64,000 bases of DNA from Actinomadura sp. NBRC 104412 (GTDB taxonomy: Bacteria > Actinomycetota > Actinomycetes > Streptosporangiales > Streptosporangiaceae), in assembly GCF_030269515.1 (NCBI RefSeq), contig NZ_BSTM01000002.1:62001-126000 (forward strand), written 5' to 3'. Shown one piece after another: positions 8,933 to 18,133 of the stretch; the stretch's first letter is position 1, and each line of letters starts with the position of its first letter. The position numbers and the translations under genes are program-made. Under the pieces are notes generated by a model that had not been told where the DNA came from, did not search any database, and saw only the letters and a program-made list of their open reading frames with translations.

Positions 8933-9610
8933 TCAGTGGACCCGGCCGTGCGGCCTCGTCCTATTCACCTCGGGCAGCGCATCGATCACGCTGCGCAGGT
9001 GGTCGCGCGCCGCCTGCTCGGCGGCCTTGGGGTCGTGCGCGCAGATCGCGTCGATGATCGCCAGGTGCTGCGGGAGCGACACCTGCGGCCTGCCCGGGTG
9101 CATCGCCAGCTTGAACTGGTGCCGGACGTTCTGCGCGCGCAGCCGCTCCAGGAAGTCGGCCGCGGTCCGCTGCCCGCTGAGCGCGCGGATCCTCGCGTGC
9201 AGCCGCTCGTTCAGCCGCGAGTAGCCCAGCACGTCGCCGGACCGCACGGCCGTGCGCATGCTCTCCCCGATCTCGCGCAGCTCGGCCTCCTCCTCCGCGG
9301 TGACCCGCTCGGCGGCCTTGGCGGCGCACAGGCCCTCGATCACCATCCGGACCTCGGAGATCTCGATGGCCTCCTCCAGCGAGACCGCGCGGACGCGGGC
9401 GCCGCGGTTCTGCACCCGCTCGATCAGGCCCTCGTTGGCCAGCTCCAGCAGCGCCGCCCGGACGCTGGCCCTGCTGGCGGCGAACTGCTCCGACAGGTCG
9501 GCCTCGACCAGGCGCTGGTTCGGCACGAACTCGCCGCTGAGAATGGCCTCCCGGATCCCGGCCACCACCGAGCCGCCCCGCTCGCGGCCGTCACGCACGC
9601 CTGCCGCCAC
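8933..9610 (-). CDS. GntR-family (FCD-type) transcriptional regulator
   Basis: The N-terminal winged helix (SVVAGIREAILSGEFVPNQR, then LVEADLSEQFAASRASVRAAL and ELANEGLIERV) is followed by an all-helical FCD ligand domain with the usual acidic/His metal residues. I prefer the GTG at 9610 (225 residues, normal length) because GGGAG lies just upstream and the AT-rich stretch beyond it looks like promoter. The frame also stays open to ATG 9697, which would add 29 residues including a Tyr/Asp/Ile-rich stretch unlike the family. It is divergent from the DUF1932 dehydrogenase gene, which it probably controls. Confidence 0.85.
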   Translation of the reverse strand: MAAGVRDGRERGGSVVAGIREAILSGEFVPNQRLVEADLSEQFAASRASVRAALLELANEGLIERVQNRGARVRAVSLEEAIEISEVRMVIEGLCAAKAAERVTAEEEAELREIGESMRTAVRSGDVLGYSRLNERLHARIRALSGQRTAADFLERLRAQNVRHQFKLAMHPGRPQVSLPQHLAIIDAICAHDPKAAEQAARDHLRSVIDALPEVNRTRPHGRVH

Positions 9611-9629
9611 AGCCTCTCCCTGATCGGCA

Positions 9630-9668
9630 TCGATATTGTCGCCAATTTTGTAGCTGTCATAGTGTATC
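9630..9668. promoter_or_regulatory. AT-rich divergent promoter/operator of GntR and dehydrogenase genes
   Basis: This is an AT-rich island in GC-rich DNA. It contains a small inverted repeat ATTG-TCGC-CAAT (9635-9646), typical in size for a GntR core. Reading on the plus strand, TTGTCG (9636-9641) and TAGTGT (9660-9665) are spaced by 18 bases and fit a sigma-70 type promoter for the gene starting at 9736. The assignment to the neighbouring GntR protein is inferred from position. Confidence 0.4.
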
Positions 9669-9735
9669 GTCCGGCGGGACCCGTTCCCGTCCATCATGGC
9701 GTGTCATCGGCCCGTGAGGGGACAGGAGGGACCGG

Positions 9736-10569
9736 ATGCCGGCAGCGGACGGGCGAAGGCTCACGATCGCCGTGCTGGGCCTGGGCGAGGCGGGCGGCGC
9801 GATCGCCCGGGATCTGGCCGCGGCCGGGGCCGTGGTCCGCGGCTACGACCCCGTGGTGCCCGCCCCGGACGGTATCACCGGCACGGGCGGCGAGGCCGAG
9901 GCGGCCGACGGCGCCGCGCTCGTGCTGAGCGTCAACAGTGCGCACGACGCGGCCGCCGCCCTGGACGCGGGCGCCGCGGGCGTCGGCGACGGCGCCGTCT
10001 GGGCCGACCTGAACACCGGCTCGCCCGGCCTGAAACAGAGGCTGCACGCCGCCGCCCGCGAACGCGGGATCCGCTTCGCCGACGTCGCCATCATGGCGCC
10101 GGTCCCCGGCCGGGGCCTGCGCACTCCGATGCTGGCCTGCGGCGAGGCCGCGGACGATGTGGCGCGGCTGCTCAACCCCCTCGGCGCCTCCGTCGAGGTG
10201 CTGCCCGGCGAGCCCGGCGCCGCCGCGGCCCGCAAGCTGCTGCGCAGCGTGTTCTTCAAGGGCCTGGCCGCCGCCGTGGTGGAGGCGCTGGAGGCCGCGA
10301 AGGCGGCGGGCTGCGAGCCGTGGCTGCGCGAGAACATCGTCGCCGAGCTCACCGCGGCGGGGGAGCCCACCGTCGACCGGCTGGTGTCCGGCACGCACCG
10401 GCACGCCGTCCGCCGCGCCGACGAGATGGCCGCCGCCACCGACATGCTCGCCGAACTGGACGTCCCGCCCCTGATCGCCGCCGCGTCCCGCGATCTCCTC
10501 CGCCGCCTTGCCGCGGGCCGGAATCCGTCTGGCTCCGGGACGACGGGTCCTTCTAGGGTCGAGCACTGA
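9736..10569 (+). CDS. NAD(P)-dependent dehydrogenase with DUF1932 domain (6-phosphogluconate dehydrogenase superfamily)
   Basis: The 277-residue protein begins with a Rossmann nucleotide-binding motif (AVLGLGEAGGAIARDL) and follows the beta-hydroxyacid dehydrogenase layout, with a helical C-terminal domain of the DUF1932 type (RKLLRSVFFKGLAAAVVEAL). ADLNTGSPGLKQ lies where the family's substrate-binding region is expected. It probably oxidises a hydroxy acid; the substrate is unknown. AGGAGGG 5 bases before ATG sets the start. It is divergent from the GntR gene and 22 bases upstream of the next oxidoreductase, so the two are probably an operon. Confidence 0.85.
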   Translation: MPAADGRRLTIAVLGLGEAGGAIARDLAAAGAVVRGYDPVVPAPDGITGTGGEAEAADGAALVLSVNSAHDAAAALDAGAAGVGDGAVWADLNTGSPGLKQRLHAAARERGIRFADVAIMAPVPGRGLRTPMLACGEAADDVARLLNPLGASVEVLPGEPGAAAARKLLRSVFFKGLAAAVVEALEAAKAAGCEPWLRENIVAELTAAGEPTVDRLVSGTHRHAVRRADEMAAATDMLAELDVPPLIAAASRDLLRRLAAGRNPSGSGTTGPSRVEH

Positions 10570-10591
10570 AACCGCGAAGCGAGGAGACGTC

Positions 10592-11536
10592 ATGGCGGTA
10601 CGTGCGGTCGGATTCCACCAGGCGGGCGGCCCGGAGGTGCTGCGGGTCGTCGATCTCCCCGAAAGGCACGCCGGCCCCGGCCAGATGCGGATCCGGGTCC
10701 ACGCGGCCGACATCAACCCCTCCGACGTGGCGACGCGGCAGGGGGCGGTCCCCAGGGCGCTGGGCGGCGAGCCTCCCTACGTCCTCGGCTGGGACGCGGC
10801 CGGCACGCTCGACGAGATCGGCGAGGGCGTCGAGACCGACCTGAGCCTGGGCGACCGCGTCGTGGCGATCGTGTTCCCCTACGGCCCGGACCCCGGCGGG
10901 TACGCCGAGAGCGTGGTCGTGCCCGCCGAGCAGGTCGTCCGCGCGCCCGCCGGCGCCGACCACGCCGCGGCCTGCACCCTGCCGATGAACGGGCTGACCG
11001 CCCGCCGGATGCTGGACCTGCTCGACCTCGAACCCGGCGCCACCCTCGCCGTCACCGGCGCCGCCGGCCAGCTCGGCGGCTTCGTGACGCAGCTCGCGAA
11101 GGCCGACGGCCTGCGGGTGATCGGCGACGCCGCCCCCAAGGACCGCGACCTCGTCCGCGACCTCGGCGCCGACGAGGTGGTCGACCGCGGCGACGACGTC
11201 GCCGCCCGCATCCGCGAGGCCGTGCCGGACGGCGTGGACGCGGTGGCGGACTGCGCCGTCCAGAACGACCTGGTCGTCCCGGCCGTCCGCGACGGCGGCC
11301 GGGTGTCCACGGTCCGCGGTTTCCAGGCCGACGCCGAACGCGGCATCACCTACCACCCCGTCATGGTGACCGACTACCTCCGCGACCACGCCAAGCTCGA
11401 CCGGCTCCGCAACCAGGCCGAATCCGGCGTCCTCACCCTCCGCGTGGCCGCCACCTACAAACCCGAGCAGGCTCCCGAAGCCCACCGCCGCTTCGAGGAA
11501 GGCGGCGTCCGAGGCCGCCTGGTCATCGAGTTCTAG
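10592..11536 (+). CDS. Zinc-free quinone oxidoreductase-like medium-chain dehydrogenase
   Basis: The 314-residue protein is an MDR-superfamily NADPH:quinone oxidoreductase relative: GroES-like N-domain (VLRVVDLPERHAGPGQMRIRV region, DINPSDVATRQG), catalytic core with LGWDAAGTLDEIGEGV, and a Rossmann motif TGAAGQLGGFVTQLA. The zinc-binding cysteines of alcohol dehydrogenases are absent. The start is set by GAGGAG five bases before ATG 10592. It follows the DUF1932 dehydrogenase by 22 bases. A terminator-like hairpin lies 32 bases beyond the stop. Confidence 0.87.
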   Translation: MAVRAVGFHQAGGPEVLRVVDLPERHAGPGQMRIRVHAADINPSDVATRQGAVPRALGGEPPYVLGWDAAGTLDEIGEGVETDLSLGDRVVAIVFPYGPDPGGYAESVVVPAEQVVRAPAGADHAAACTLPMNGLTARRMLDLLDLEPGATLAVTGAAGQLGGFVTQLAKADGLRVIGDAAPKDRDLVRDLGADEVVDRGDDVAARIREAVPDGVDAVADCAVQNDLVVPAVRDGGRVSTVRGFQADAERGITYHPVMVTDYLRDHAKLDRLRNQAESGVLTLRVAATYKPEQAPEAHRRFEEGGVRGRLVIEF

Positions 11537-11568
11537 CCCCGCCGTCCTTCTTCCTCCCGAGCCCGAGC

Positions 11569-11597
11569 GCCCCCGCTAGATCTGATCTAGCGGGGGC
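11569..11597. terminator. Perfect inverted repeat, probable transcription terminator
   Basis: Arms GCCCCCGCTAGATC (11569-11582) and GATCTAGCGGGGGC (11584-11597) are exact complements separated by one base. When folded, the inner bases would open to make a loop. No T-run follows, as is common in high-GC actinomycetes. It lies just after the quinone oxidoreductase gene. The remaining ~255 bases up to the ABC transporter start at 11853 show no gene and presumably hold its promoter and leader. Confidence 0.7.
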
Positions 11598-11852
11598 GTC
11601 GTGTGATCTCGCGCCTTCCGGGTGAGGGGCGGAGACGACGGAGGGGGATGCCGTCGTGGGGTCGTCCGGGGACGGCGGTCGTCGTCGCCCCGGTGCGCGA
11701 CCGCCGTTCCTCGGCGTCGTTGGAGCAGGCGATCGGCTGCGTGGCTCGGCCGGTGGGTCCGGGGCTGCGTGCCGGGCGGCTTTTCTCGCCCTGGACCGAT
11801 GAGTCCGCGGGCCGCCGCGAGTCTGTTGACGCAAGGGAGAAGGAAGGACGAG

Positions 11853-12881
11853 ATGAGCGATACGCAGGAAAGCGAACTGGCGATCGAGACCTCGGGCCTG
11901 GTCAAGACGTTCGGCGAGACGCGGGCGCTGGACGGCATCGACCTCGCCGTTCCCCGGGGCTCGGTGTACGGGTTGCTGGGGCCGAACGGGGCGGGCAAGA
12001 CCACGGCCGTCCGGGTGCTGTCGACCCTGCTGCGCCCCGACGGGGGAGAGGCCCGGGTGTTCGGGCACGACGTGCGGCGCGAGGCCGACGCCGTGCGTTC
12101 CCGGGTCAGCCTGACCGGCCAGTACGCCTCGGTGGACGAGGACCTGACCGGCACCGAGAACCTGGTGCTGCTGGGCCGGCTGGCCGGCTACCGGAAGAAG
12201 GAGGCGCGCGAGCGCTCGGCCCTGCTGCTGGAGGCGTTCGGGCTGACCGACGCCGCCGGACGGCAGGTGAAGAACTACTCGGGCGGCATGCGCAGGCGCA
12301 TCGACATCGCCGCCAGCATTCTCAACACCCCGGACCTGCTGTTCCTGGACGAGCCCACCACCGGGCTCGACCCGCGCAGCCGCAACCAGGTCTGGGACAT
12401 CGTCCGGGTGGTGGTCGCTCAGGGCACCACGGTGCTGCTGACCACCCAGTACCTGGAGGAGGCCGACCGGCTCGCCGGGCGGATCGCGGTCATCGACCAC
12501 GGCAAGGTCATCGCGGAGGGCACCCCCGGAGAGCTGAAGTCGTCGGTGGGCGCGGGCTCGGTGCATCTGCGGCTGCGCGACGCCCGGCAGCGCGAGGAGG
12601 CGCGGCTGCTGCTGGCCCGCACGCTCGACACCCCGGTCGAGGTGGAGGCCGACCCGGTCGCGCTGACCGCGCGCCTCGAACGCGAGAGCACCGAGCGCGG
12701 CGCCGCCGAGCAGGCTTCGCGTGCGCTGGCCGAGCTCGCCGCGGCGGGCATCACCGTGGACGACTTCTCCCTCGGCCAGCCCAGCCTGGACGAGGTGTTC
12801 CTCACCCTCACCGGCCACCCGGCCGAGAACGGTTCCGCGAACGGCGGACAGCGGAAGCAGACGAAGGAGGTTGCGGCGTGA
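11853..12881 (+). CDS. ABC transporter ATP-binding protein, DrrA type
   Basis: The 342-residue ATPase has Walker A (GPNGAGKTT), Q-loop (SLTGQYAS), signature YSGGMRRR and Walker B ([12 protein letters not shown]). The H-loop histidine is replaced by Gln (TTQYLEEAD), which is normal for the daunorubicin-resistance DrrA group. The C-terminal extension (about 240-342) is also typical of that group. With the next gene it forms an exporter, probably for a drug or lipid; the substrate is unknown. The start at ATG 11853 has AAGGA about 8 bases upstream. Its stop overlaps the permease start (GTGA). Confidence 0.92.
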   Translation: MSDTQESELAIETSGLVKTFGETRALDGIDLAVPRGSVYGLLGPNGAGKTTAVRVLSTLLRPDGGEARVFGHDVRREADAVRSRVSLTGQYASVDEDLTGTENLVLLGRLAGYRKKEARERSALLLEAFGLTDAAGRQVKNYSGGMRRRIDIAASILNTPDLLFLDEPTTGLDPRSRNQVWDIVRVVVAQGTTVLLTTQYLEEADRLAGRIAVIDHGKVIAEGTPGELKSSVGAGSVHLRLRDARQREEARLLLARTLDTPVEVEADPVALTARLERESTERGAAEQASRALAELAAAGITVDDFSLGQPSLDEVFLTLTGHPAENGSANGGQRKQTKEVAA

Positions 12882-13723
12882 GCACCGCGACGACTCAGGA
12901 GGCGCCCGGCGTCTACGTCCCGTCCCCGGAGGTCATCGGCGCGGTGCTGGCCCGGGGGGCGCGGCCGCGGCGGCCGAGCGCGTGGTCGGCGTCGATGACG
13001 TTCGGCTGGCGGGCCATGCTGAAGATCAAGCACGTGCCCGAGCAGCTCTTCGACGTCACCGCCTTCCCGATCATCATGACGCTGATGTTCACCTATCTGT
13101 TCGGCGGGGCGCTGGCCGGCTCGGTCACCGAGTACCTGCAGTTCCTGCTGCCGGGCATCATGGTGATGAGCGTGGTCATGACCACGATGTACACCGGGGT
13201 GTCGGTCAACGTCGACATCGAGAAGGGCGTGTTCGACCGGTTCCGCAGCATCCCGATGTGGCGCCCCGCGCCGATGATCGGCTACCTGCTGGGCGACATG
13301 TTCCGCTACACCGCCGCGTCGCTGGTGATCCTCACGCTCGGCCTGATCCTGGGCTTCCGTCCCGACGGCGGCCCGGCCGGGGTGATCGCGGGGATCGCGG
13401 TGCTGGTGGCCTTCTCGTTCGCCTTCTCCTGGGTCTGGACGATGTTCGGCCTGCTGATGCGCACGGAGAAGGCGGTCATGGGCGCCAGCATGATGGTGCT
13501 GTTCCCGCTGACCTTCCTCAGCAACATCCTGGTCCGCCCCGAGACCATGCCCGGCTGGCTCCAGGCGTTCGTGGACGTCAACCCGATCACCCACCTGGTC
13601 GCCGTCGTCCGCGGCCTGATGCAGGGGGACGTGGGCGACGAGCTGGTCTGGGTGACCCTGTGGGCCGCCGCCCTCATCGCGGTGTTCGGCTCCCTCACGA
13701 TGTGGCTCTACAACCGCAGGTGA
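12878..13723 (+). CDS. ABC-2 type permease, DrrB type
   Basis: The 281-residue membrane protein has six predicted helices and the ABC-2 signature region near [16 protein letters not shown] at the C-terminus, as in DrrB. The N-terminal ~40 residues are cytoplasmic. The GTG start at 12878 overlaps the ATPase stop by four bases, and AAGGAGG (12865-12871) lies upstream inside the ATPase gene, so the two subunits are coupled. Together they should form a homodimer/heterotetramer exporter. No antibiotic biosynthesis genes are near, so self-resistance is not indicated. Confidence 0.92.
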   Translation: MSTATTQEAPGVYVPSPEVIGAVLARGARPRRPSAWSASMTFGWRAMLKIKHVPEQLFDVTAFPIIMTLMFTYLFGGALAGSVTEYLQFLLPGIMVMSVVMTTMYTGVSVNVDIEKGVFDRFRSIPMWRPAPMIGYLLGDMFRYTAASLVILTLGLILGFRPDGGPAGVIAGIAVLVAFSFAFSWVWTMFGLLMRTEKAVMGASMMVLFPLTFLSNILVRPETMPGWLQAFVDVNPITHLVAVVRGLMQGDVGDELVWVTLWAAALIAVFGSLTMWLYNRR

Positions 13724-13743
13724 CCCCGCGCCCAAGGCCGGGT

Positions 13744-16700
13744 TCACAGGGTCCAGGACGTGGGGGTCCCGGGCGAGTAGACGCAGGTCGTGCCCGTGGA
13801 GACGGCGGACCGCAGGTGCCCGGCCAGGGCGGGGTGGGCCCGGTCGAGCTTGCGGAGGGTGTCGCGGATCCGGGCGGTGACGGTCTTGCGGGCGCGTTCG
13901 GCCTCGTCGCCCAGGCGGCGGGTGCGCCCGGCCAGCCCGGCCGCGGCGCGCAGCCCTTCCAGCAGGGCGGCGCGTTCGCGGTCGTACGCGGCGGCGCGGT
14001 CGTCGTCGCCCAGCGCGACCGCACCGGCGATCTCCTCGTCGAGCACGCGGAGCCGCCGCTCGTAGCGGGCCTTGGCCTCGTCGTCGAGCACGGCGTCGCC
14101 GCCCATCCGCCTCGCCGCCGTCACCGCCCCGCCGCCCTCGGGGGACAGCAGCGCCACGGCGGGGATCGGCGTCCCGGGACTGCCCAGCAGCCGGTGCAGG
14201 TCGCGCAGCCCCTTGGTGTCGGGCATGTGGACGGTGCGCCCGCCGAACGTCAGCGTCCACACCGTGCCGGCACGGCGGAAGACGCCGCCGTGCCGGGCGT
14301 CCACGGACGCGGCCGCCGGCGCCGGGCCGTCCGGCGCGGCCGGCTCCCGGCGGGCGCGGTCGAGCAGATGGCGCATCCCCAGGCGGGACGCCTCGTCGGC
14401 GACCTCGGCCAGCAGTGCCGTGGCGGCGTCGGCGTCACCGGCGCCGCCACGGGCCGCCAGCGTCCCGGCGAGGCGCAGGCGCGCCTCGGCCGACCAGGGG
14501 CGCGCCAGCAGCCGGTCGGCCGACCGGTACGCCTCGGTCAGCCTGGCCTCCGCGTCGTCCCAGCGTCCCTCGGCGGCGTCGAGCAGGCCGAGCCAGAGGC
14601 TCATGGGCCCGCTGACCTCGCAGCCCCACAGGCACACCCCCCACAGGTCGCGGTGGGGGAGGAGGGCGGCGCGGGCGCGTTCGCACAGCTCCGGGTCGCC
14701 GGACGCGGCGGCGGTCTGGGCCAGGAAGCGCAGCCACAGCGCCTCGACCTCGCGCGGGAACGAGATGCCCGCGTCGTCGACCTCGGCCAGGTACCGCCGG
14801 GCCGCCGCGATGTCGCCGCGCTGCACGGCGGCGACGCCCTCCAGCAGGTCGGCGTACGGGTGCCCGGTCTCGCGCAGCGGTGACCGCAGCGCGTCGACCT
14901 CCTCGAACCGGCCGCGCAGCAGGGCCAGCGCCCAGCTCAGGTGCAGGGCCATGAAGCCGAATCCCTGGCCGGGCACGCACTCCCCGTCCCGCGTCACGGT
15001 CGCGATGAGGGACTCGGCCTCCGCGAAGCGCCCCTGCATCGTGCAGATGATGGCCGTGTCGACCTGGGAGGCCACGCCCCACACCGTCGTGTCGTCGTCG
15101 CGGGTCAGGTCCATGAACTCGCGGTAGCGGTCGAGATAGCGCGGGTCGCCCTGCTCCAGCAGCGCGACCCAGCCGAACGAGGTCGCGTACGCGGCGGACC
15201 CGCGGTCGCCCGTGCGCAGCGCGAGATCGGCCAGCTCCCTGGTCAGCTCCTCGCGTTCGGGCGCGGTGCCCAGGCCGAGCAGGGTGTCGTGCCGCGCCCA
15301 CAGCCCGAAGGCCAGCGCGTCCTCGTCGCCGCCCTCGCGCGCCAGCCCGGCCAGCGCGGCGGCCAGCTCCTGCGCCATCGTCAGGAGCGTGGACGGCCCG
15401 GCCACGGCCGCGCGGTCGCCGATCAGGCGGCGGTGCGCCTCCTCCAGCAGCCGGGCCCGCCGCCCGGCGCGCGCCTTCGCGTGGTCGTGGCGGTGGAGGG
15501 ACAGCGCCACCCGGGCCAGCAGCTCGTCGTCGTCCAGGGAGAGCGCCAGATCGGCGGCGAGGTCGAAGGCGTCCCAGGCGGGCTGCGGGTCGGGGTCGTG
15601 GTGCAGCGCCTGGCCGAGCGCGACGGCCAGCAGGGCGCGCTCGCGCGGCCGGTCGGGCGGGACCAGCTCCAGGGCGTGGCGGAGATGGGAGGCCGCCTCG
15701 TCCAGTGACAGCCGGGACGAGGCGTGCGCGGCGGCGGCCCGCAGCAGCCGCACCGCGTGCAGCGGGTCGATGCCGTCGCCGGCGAGGCGGGCGTGCCGGG
15801 CCGCCTCGGCGGGCAGGACGTGGTCGGCCAGGGAGGGGGAGCGGTCGAGCGCCCGGACCACCTCGGCGTGCGCCTCGCGCGCCTCCTTCTCGCCGAGCGA
15901 GCCGTACAGCGTCTCCCTGACCAGGTCGTGGGCGAAGGCGAACCGTTCCTCGCCCAGCGAGATGACCAGCCGGGCGGCCACCGCCTGGTCGAGCAGCCGG
16001 TCGACATGCGGAACGGGCATGTCCGCGGTCGCCGCCAGCACCCCGCGGTGGAACTCGCGTCCCAGCACGGCCGCGGCGGTCAGCAGCCGCACCACGGGGG
16101 GAGCCAGCAGGGAGAGTCGGTGCCGGACCGCGTCGCGCACGCCCGGCGCGATCGCGGTGACGCTGCCGCCGCCGTGCCAGAGCCGGGCCGTCTGCTCCAC
16201 GAAGAACGGGTTGCCGCCGGTGCGCCGGTGCACCTCCGCGACCAGATCGGGATCGGGCTCGCGCCCCACGGTGCGGTGGATCAGCCGGCCGACCTCGTCG
16301 CGCTCCAGGCCGGTCAGCGTCACCGTCGTCGCCTTGGCGGCCAGCGCCGTCAGCGCCGGCCGCAGCGGGTGGCCGCCTCCCACCCCGTCGCCCTCCGGCC
16401 GGCCGCCCTCGACCTCGACGTCGCGGTACGTCCCGACCAGCAGCAGCCGCTCGAACCAGGTGTGCCGGGCGGCGAACTCCAGCAGCCGCACCGAGGCCGC
16501 GTCCGCCCAGTGCAGGTCGTCGAGCACCACGACCACCGGGCGCCGCTGGGACGCGGCCACCAGCGCCGTGGTCACCGCGTCGTACAGCCGGAAGCCGTCG
16601 GCGCCCTCTCCGCGCTCCTCGCCCAGCAGCGCCGCGACCTCCGAGCCCGCCACCTCCAGCAGCTCCGCCCATTCCGCCGGGCCCGCCGAACGGCGCAGCG

Positions 16701-16941
16701 CCCGCATCACCTGCGTCCACGGCCACAGGCCCGGGGCGGCGGCCGAGTCCCAGCAGGAGCCGCCCAGCACCATGACGCCGTGCTCACGCGCGCGCCGCGC
16801 GGCACTGGTCACCAGGGCCGTCTTGCCGATCCCGGCCTCGCCGGCGACCAGCACGAGACCGCCGTGGCTGGTGGCCGTCCGGTCGATCTCGGCGTCCAGC
16901 ACCGCGGCGGGATGGTCCCGCCCGATCAGCGCTGCTGACAT
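13744..16941 (-). CDS. Large STAND-type ATPase regulator (AAA ATPase with TPR-like region)
   Basis: The 1065-residue protein begins with an ORC/AAA-type ATPase module: Walker A GEAGIGKT (34-41) and Walker B VVVVLDDLHWAD (about 136-147), followed by DNA-binding-regulator-like helical repeats (about 350-870) resembling TPRs. Unlike LuxR/LAL regulators it has no clear C-terminal LuxR helix-turn-helix. Instead the last ~150 residues hold a conserved actinobacterial module with FGGRTVHMPDTKGLRDLHRL and ARKTVTARIRDTLRKLD, which may itself be a winged-helix-like domain. It is convergent with the DrrAB genes. The role is presumably ATP-dependent signalling or transcription control. Confidence 0.85.
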   Translation of the reverse strand: MSAALIGRDHPAAVLDAEIDRTATSHGGLVLVAGEAGIGKTALVTSAARRAREHGVMVLGGSCWDSAAAPGLWPWTQVMRALRRSAGPAEWAELLEVAGSEVAALLGEERGEGADGFRLYDAVTTALVAASQRRPVVVVLDDLHWADAASVRLLEFAARHTWFERLLLVGTYRDVEVEGGRPEGDGVGGGHPLRPALTALAAKATTVTLTGLERDEVGRLIHRTVGREPDPDLVAEVHRRTGGNPFFVEQTARLWHGGGSVTAIAPGVRDAVRHRLSLLAPPVVRLLTAAAVLGREFHRGVLAATADMPVPHVDRLLDQAVAARLVISLGEERFAFAHDLVRETLYGSLGEKEAREAHAEVVRALDRSPSLADHVLPAEAARHARLAGDGIDPLHAVRLLRAAAAHASSRLSLDEAASHLRHALELVPPDRPRERALLAVALGQALHHDPDPQPAWDAFDLAADLALSLDDDELLARVALSLHRHDHAKARAGRRARLLEEAHRRLIGDRAAVAGPSTLLTMAQELAAALAGLAREGGDEDALAFGLWARHDTLLGLGTAPEREELTRELADLALRTGDRGSAAYATSFGWVALLEQGDPRYLDRYREFMDLTRDDDTTVWGVASQVDTAIICTMQGRFAEAESLIATVTRDGECVPGQGFGFMALHLSWALALLRGRFEEVDALRSPLRETGHPYADLLEGVAAVQRGDIAAARRYLAEVDDAGISFPREVEALWLRFLAQTAAASGDPELCERARAALLPHRDLWGVCLWGCEVSGPMSLWLGLLDAAEGRWDDAEARLTEAYRSADRLLARPWSAEARLRLAGTLAARGGAGDADAATALLAEVADEASRLGMRHLLDRARREPAAPDGPAPAAASVDARHGGVFRRAGTVWTLTFGGRTVHMPDTKGLRDLHRLLGSPGTPIPAVALLSPEGGGAVTAARRMGGDAVLDDEAKARYERRLRVLDEEIAGAVALGDDDRAAAYDRERAALLEGLRAAAGLAGRTRRLGDEAERARKTVTARIRDTLRKLDRAHPALAGHLRSAVSTGTTCVYSPGTPTSWTL

Positions 16942-17049
16942 CGGCTGCCGTCCCCTCCGAATCCGCGGCCCGCCCCAAGCCCCCAGGGCGTACGCCGACG
17001 GGTACGACGCTAGCGCGTGCCACCGACATGCCGTACCCCGCCGGTTCGC

Positions 17050-17844
17050 TCAGCCGAGCAGCTTCTCGGGGACGACCTTGGCGACCTCCTCGCGCAGCCG
17101 CGGAAGCGTCGGGGCGAACCTGTCCCCGCAGCAGTCGGTGTCGTTGAACTTCCGGTGCGGGACGATCGCCTTGCGCGGGTTGAGGTCGTACTGGACGCAC
17201 AGCCACGCGCACATCCGCACCAGGGACTGCACCAGCGGGCGGGGCGGCAGGAGCGCGTTGTAGGTGCCCTCGCATTCGATGCCGACCGTGTAGTCGTTGG
17301 CGCCCCGGACGTGCGTGCCCACGACCATGTCCCCGGCGCGGGCGGCCGCGTAGCTGCCGTGCCGCCCTTCGAGGATGTGGCCGCCACGGCTGATGGTGAA
17401 GTGCTGGCCGGTGTCGCCCCAGCCCCGCCGGTCCATGTGGAACTTCTGGATCCCCTGCGCGAGCCGTTGCGCACGGGCGAGCGAGTAGTCCTCCACGTTC
17501 CTGGTGGAGGTGTGGTGGACGACGATGTACCGGGGAGGGCCGGACCGCACCTTCATCTTGCGCTGCGGCGCCCGCGCGCCCCATTCCGCGGTCCCCAGGA
17601 TCCATGAGTTCGCGGTCCTGGTGGCCTCGCCGGCGGTCTTCTCCGGCCCGCCGGCCGGCAGGAGGTCCAGTGCGCCGGCCACGACGAACCCCGTGCCCGC
17701 AACCAGGACGGCCCCGCCCGTCAGGACCGAGCGCCGCGACAGCTCGACATCGCCCGGACCGGAACCGCGGTGCCTGCCGCCGCGCCCCCGCCCGTTCCCG
17801 TCGCGATCCCGCCCCTCCAGGTCGCTGGGGAAAGTCGTCGTCAT
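17050..17844 (-). CDS. Tat-exported N-acetylmuramoyl-L-alanine amidase (PGRP/Amidase_2 fold)
   Basis: The 264-residue protein starts with a basic, Gly/Arg-rich stretch and a twin-arginine signal (SRRSVLTGGAVLVAGTG), so it is folded before export. The catalytic domain shows zinc ligands in YIVVHHTSTRN and VPHRKFNDTDCCGDRF, plus TVGIECEG, as in type-2 amidases that cut the amide between MurNAc and L-alanine. Both zinc His positions and the distal Cys are present, so it should be active. The start at 17844 is tentative because no clear ribosome-binding site is seen; an ATG at 17949 is an alternative. It is divergent from the 2-oxoacid oxidoreductase operon. Confidence 0.85.
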   Translation of the reverse strand: MTTTFPSDLEGRDRDGNGRGRGGRHRGSGPGDVELSRRSVLTGGAVLVAGTGFVVAGALDLLPAGGPEKTAGEATRTANSWILGTAEWGARAPQRKMKVRSGPPRYIVVHHTSTRNVEDYSLARAQRLAQGIQKFHMDRRGWGDTGQHFTISRGGHILEGRHGSYAAARAGDMVVGTHVRGANDYTVGIECEGTYNALLPPRPLVQSLVRMCAWLCVQYDLNPRKAIVPHRKFNDTDCCGDRFAPTLPRLREEVAKVVPEKLLG

Positions 17845-18064
17845 CGTGTAGCGCCGGGGTCCGCGCCCCGGACGACTCAGCCAAGTGCCCACCCGGAGGC
17901 GGGATGGGCCAGGTCGTGAGCGTGCATGCGTCTCCTCGTCGCCGGCCATCAGGAGGCGGCCGGCTATCAGGACGGTAGAAGACGGGGCGCCCGATCGCCA
18001 AGCGGCCCAGGTGAGGGCGCATGCGCCCGGCACGCACCCCGGTCACGCAACGGATATGGGCCTT

Positions 18065-18117
18065 GTCATACCGATATGACGGTATACGATGTCCCGTATC
18101 CCGACGACGGTATACCG
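18065..18117. promoter_or_regulatory. Operator cluster with ATAC/GTAT half-sites before the 2-oxoacid oxidoreductase operon
   Basis: Overlapping inverted repeats are packed here: GTCATA-N4-TATGAC (18065-18080), ATACCG-N6-CGGTAT (18068-18085), ATACG-N6-CGTAT (18084-18099) and the palindrome CGGTATACCG (18108-18117). The ATAC-N8-GTAT arrangement (18084-18099) recurs at 27139-27154, in front of the GntR gene. GGTATACC is the style of core often bound by FCD-type GntR proteins. The ribosome-binding site AGGAGG of the operon begins six bases further on. Confidence 0.6.
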
Positions 18118-18133
18118 ATCGCAGGAGGTCTCG

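Noticed and set aside
11853-13723. DrrAB genes as a sign of an antibiotic biosynthesis cluster
   Set aside because: No polyketide, peptide or tailoring genes are near. DrrAB-type exporters are common outside such clusters.
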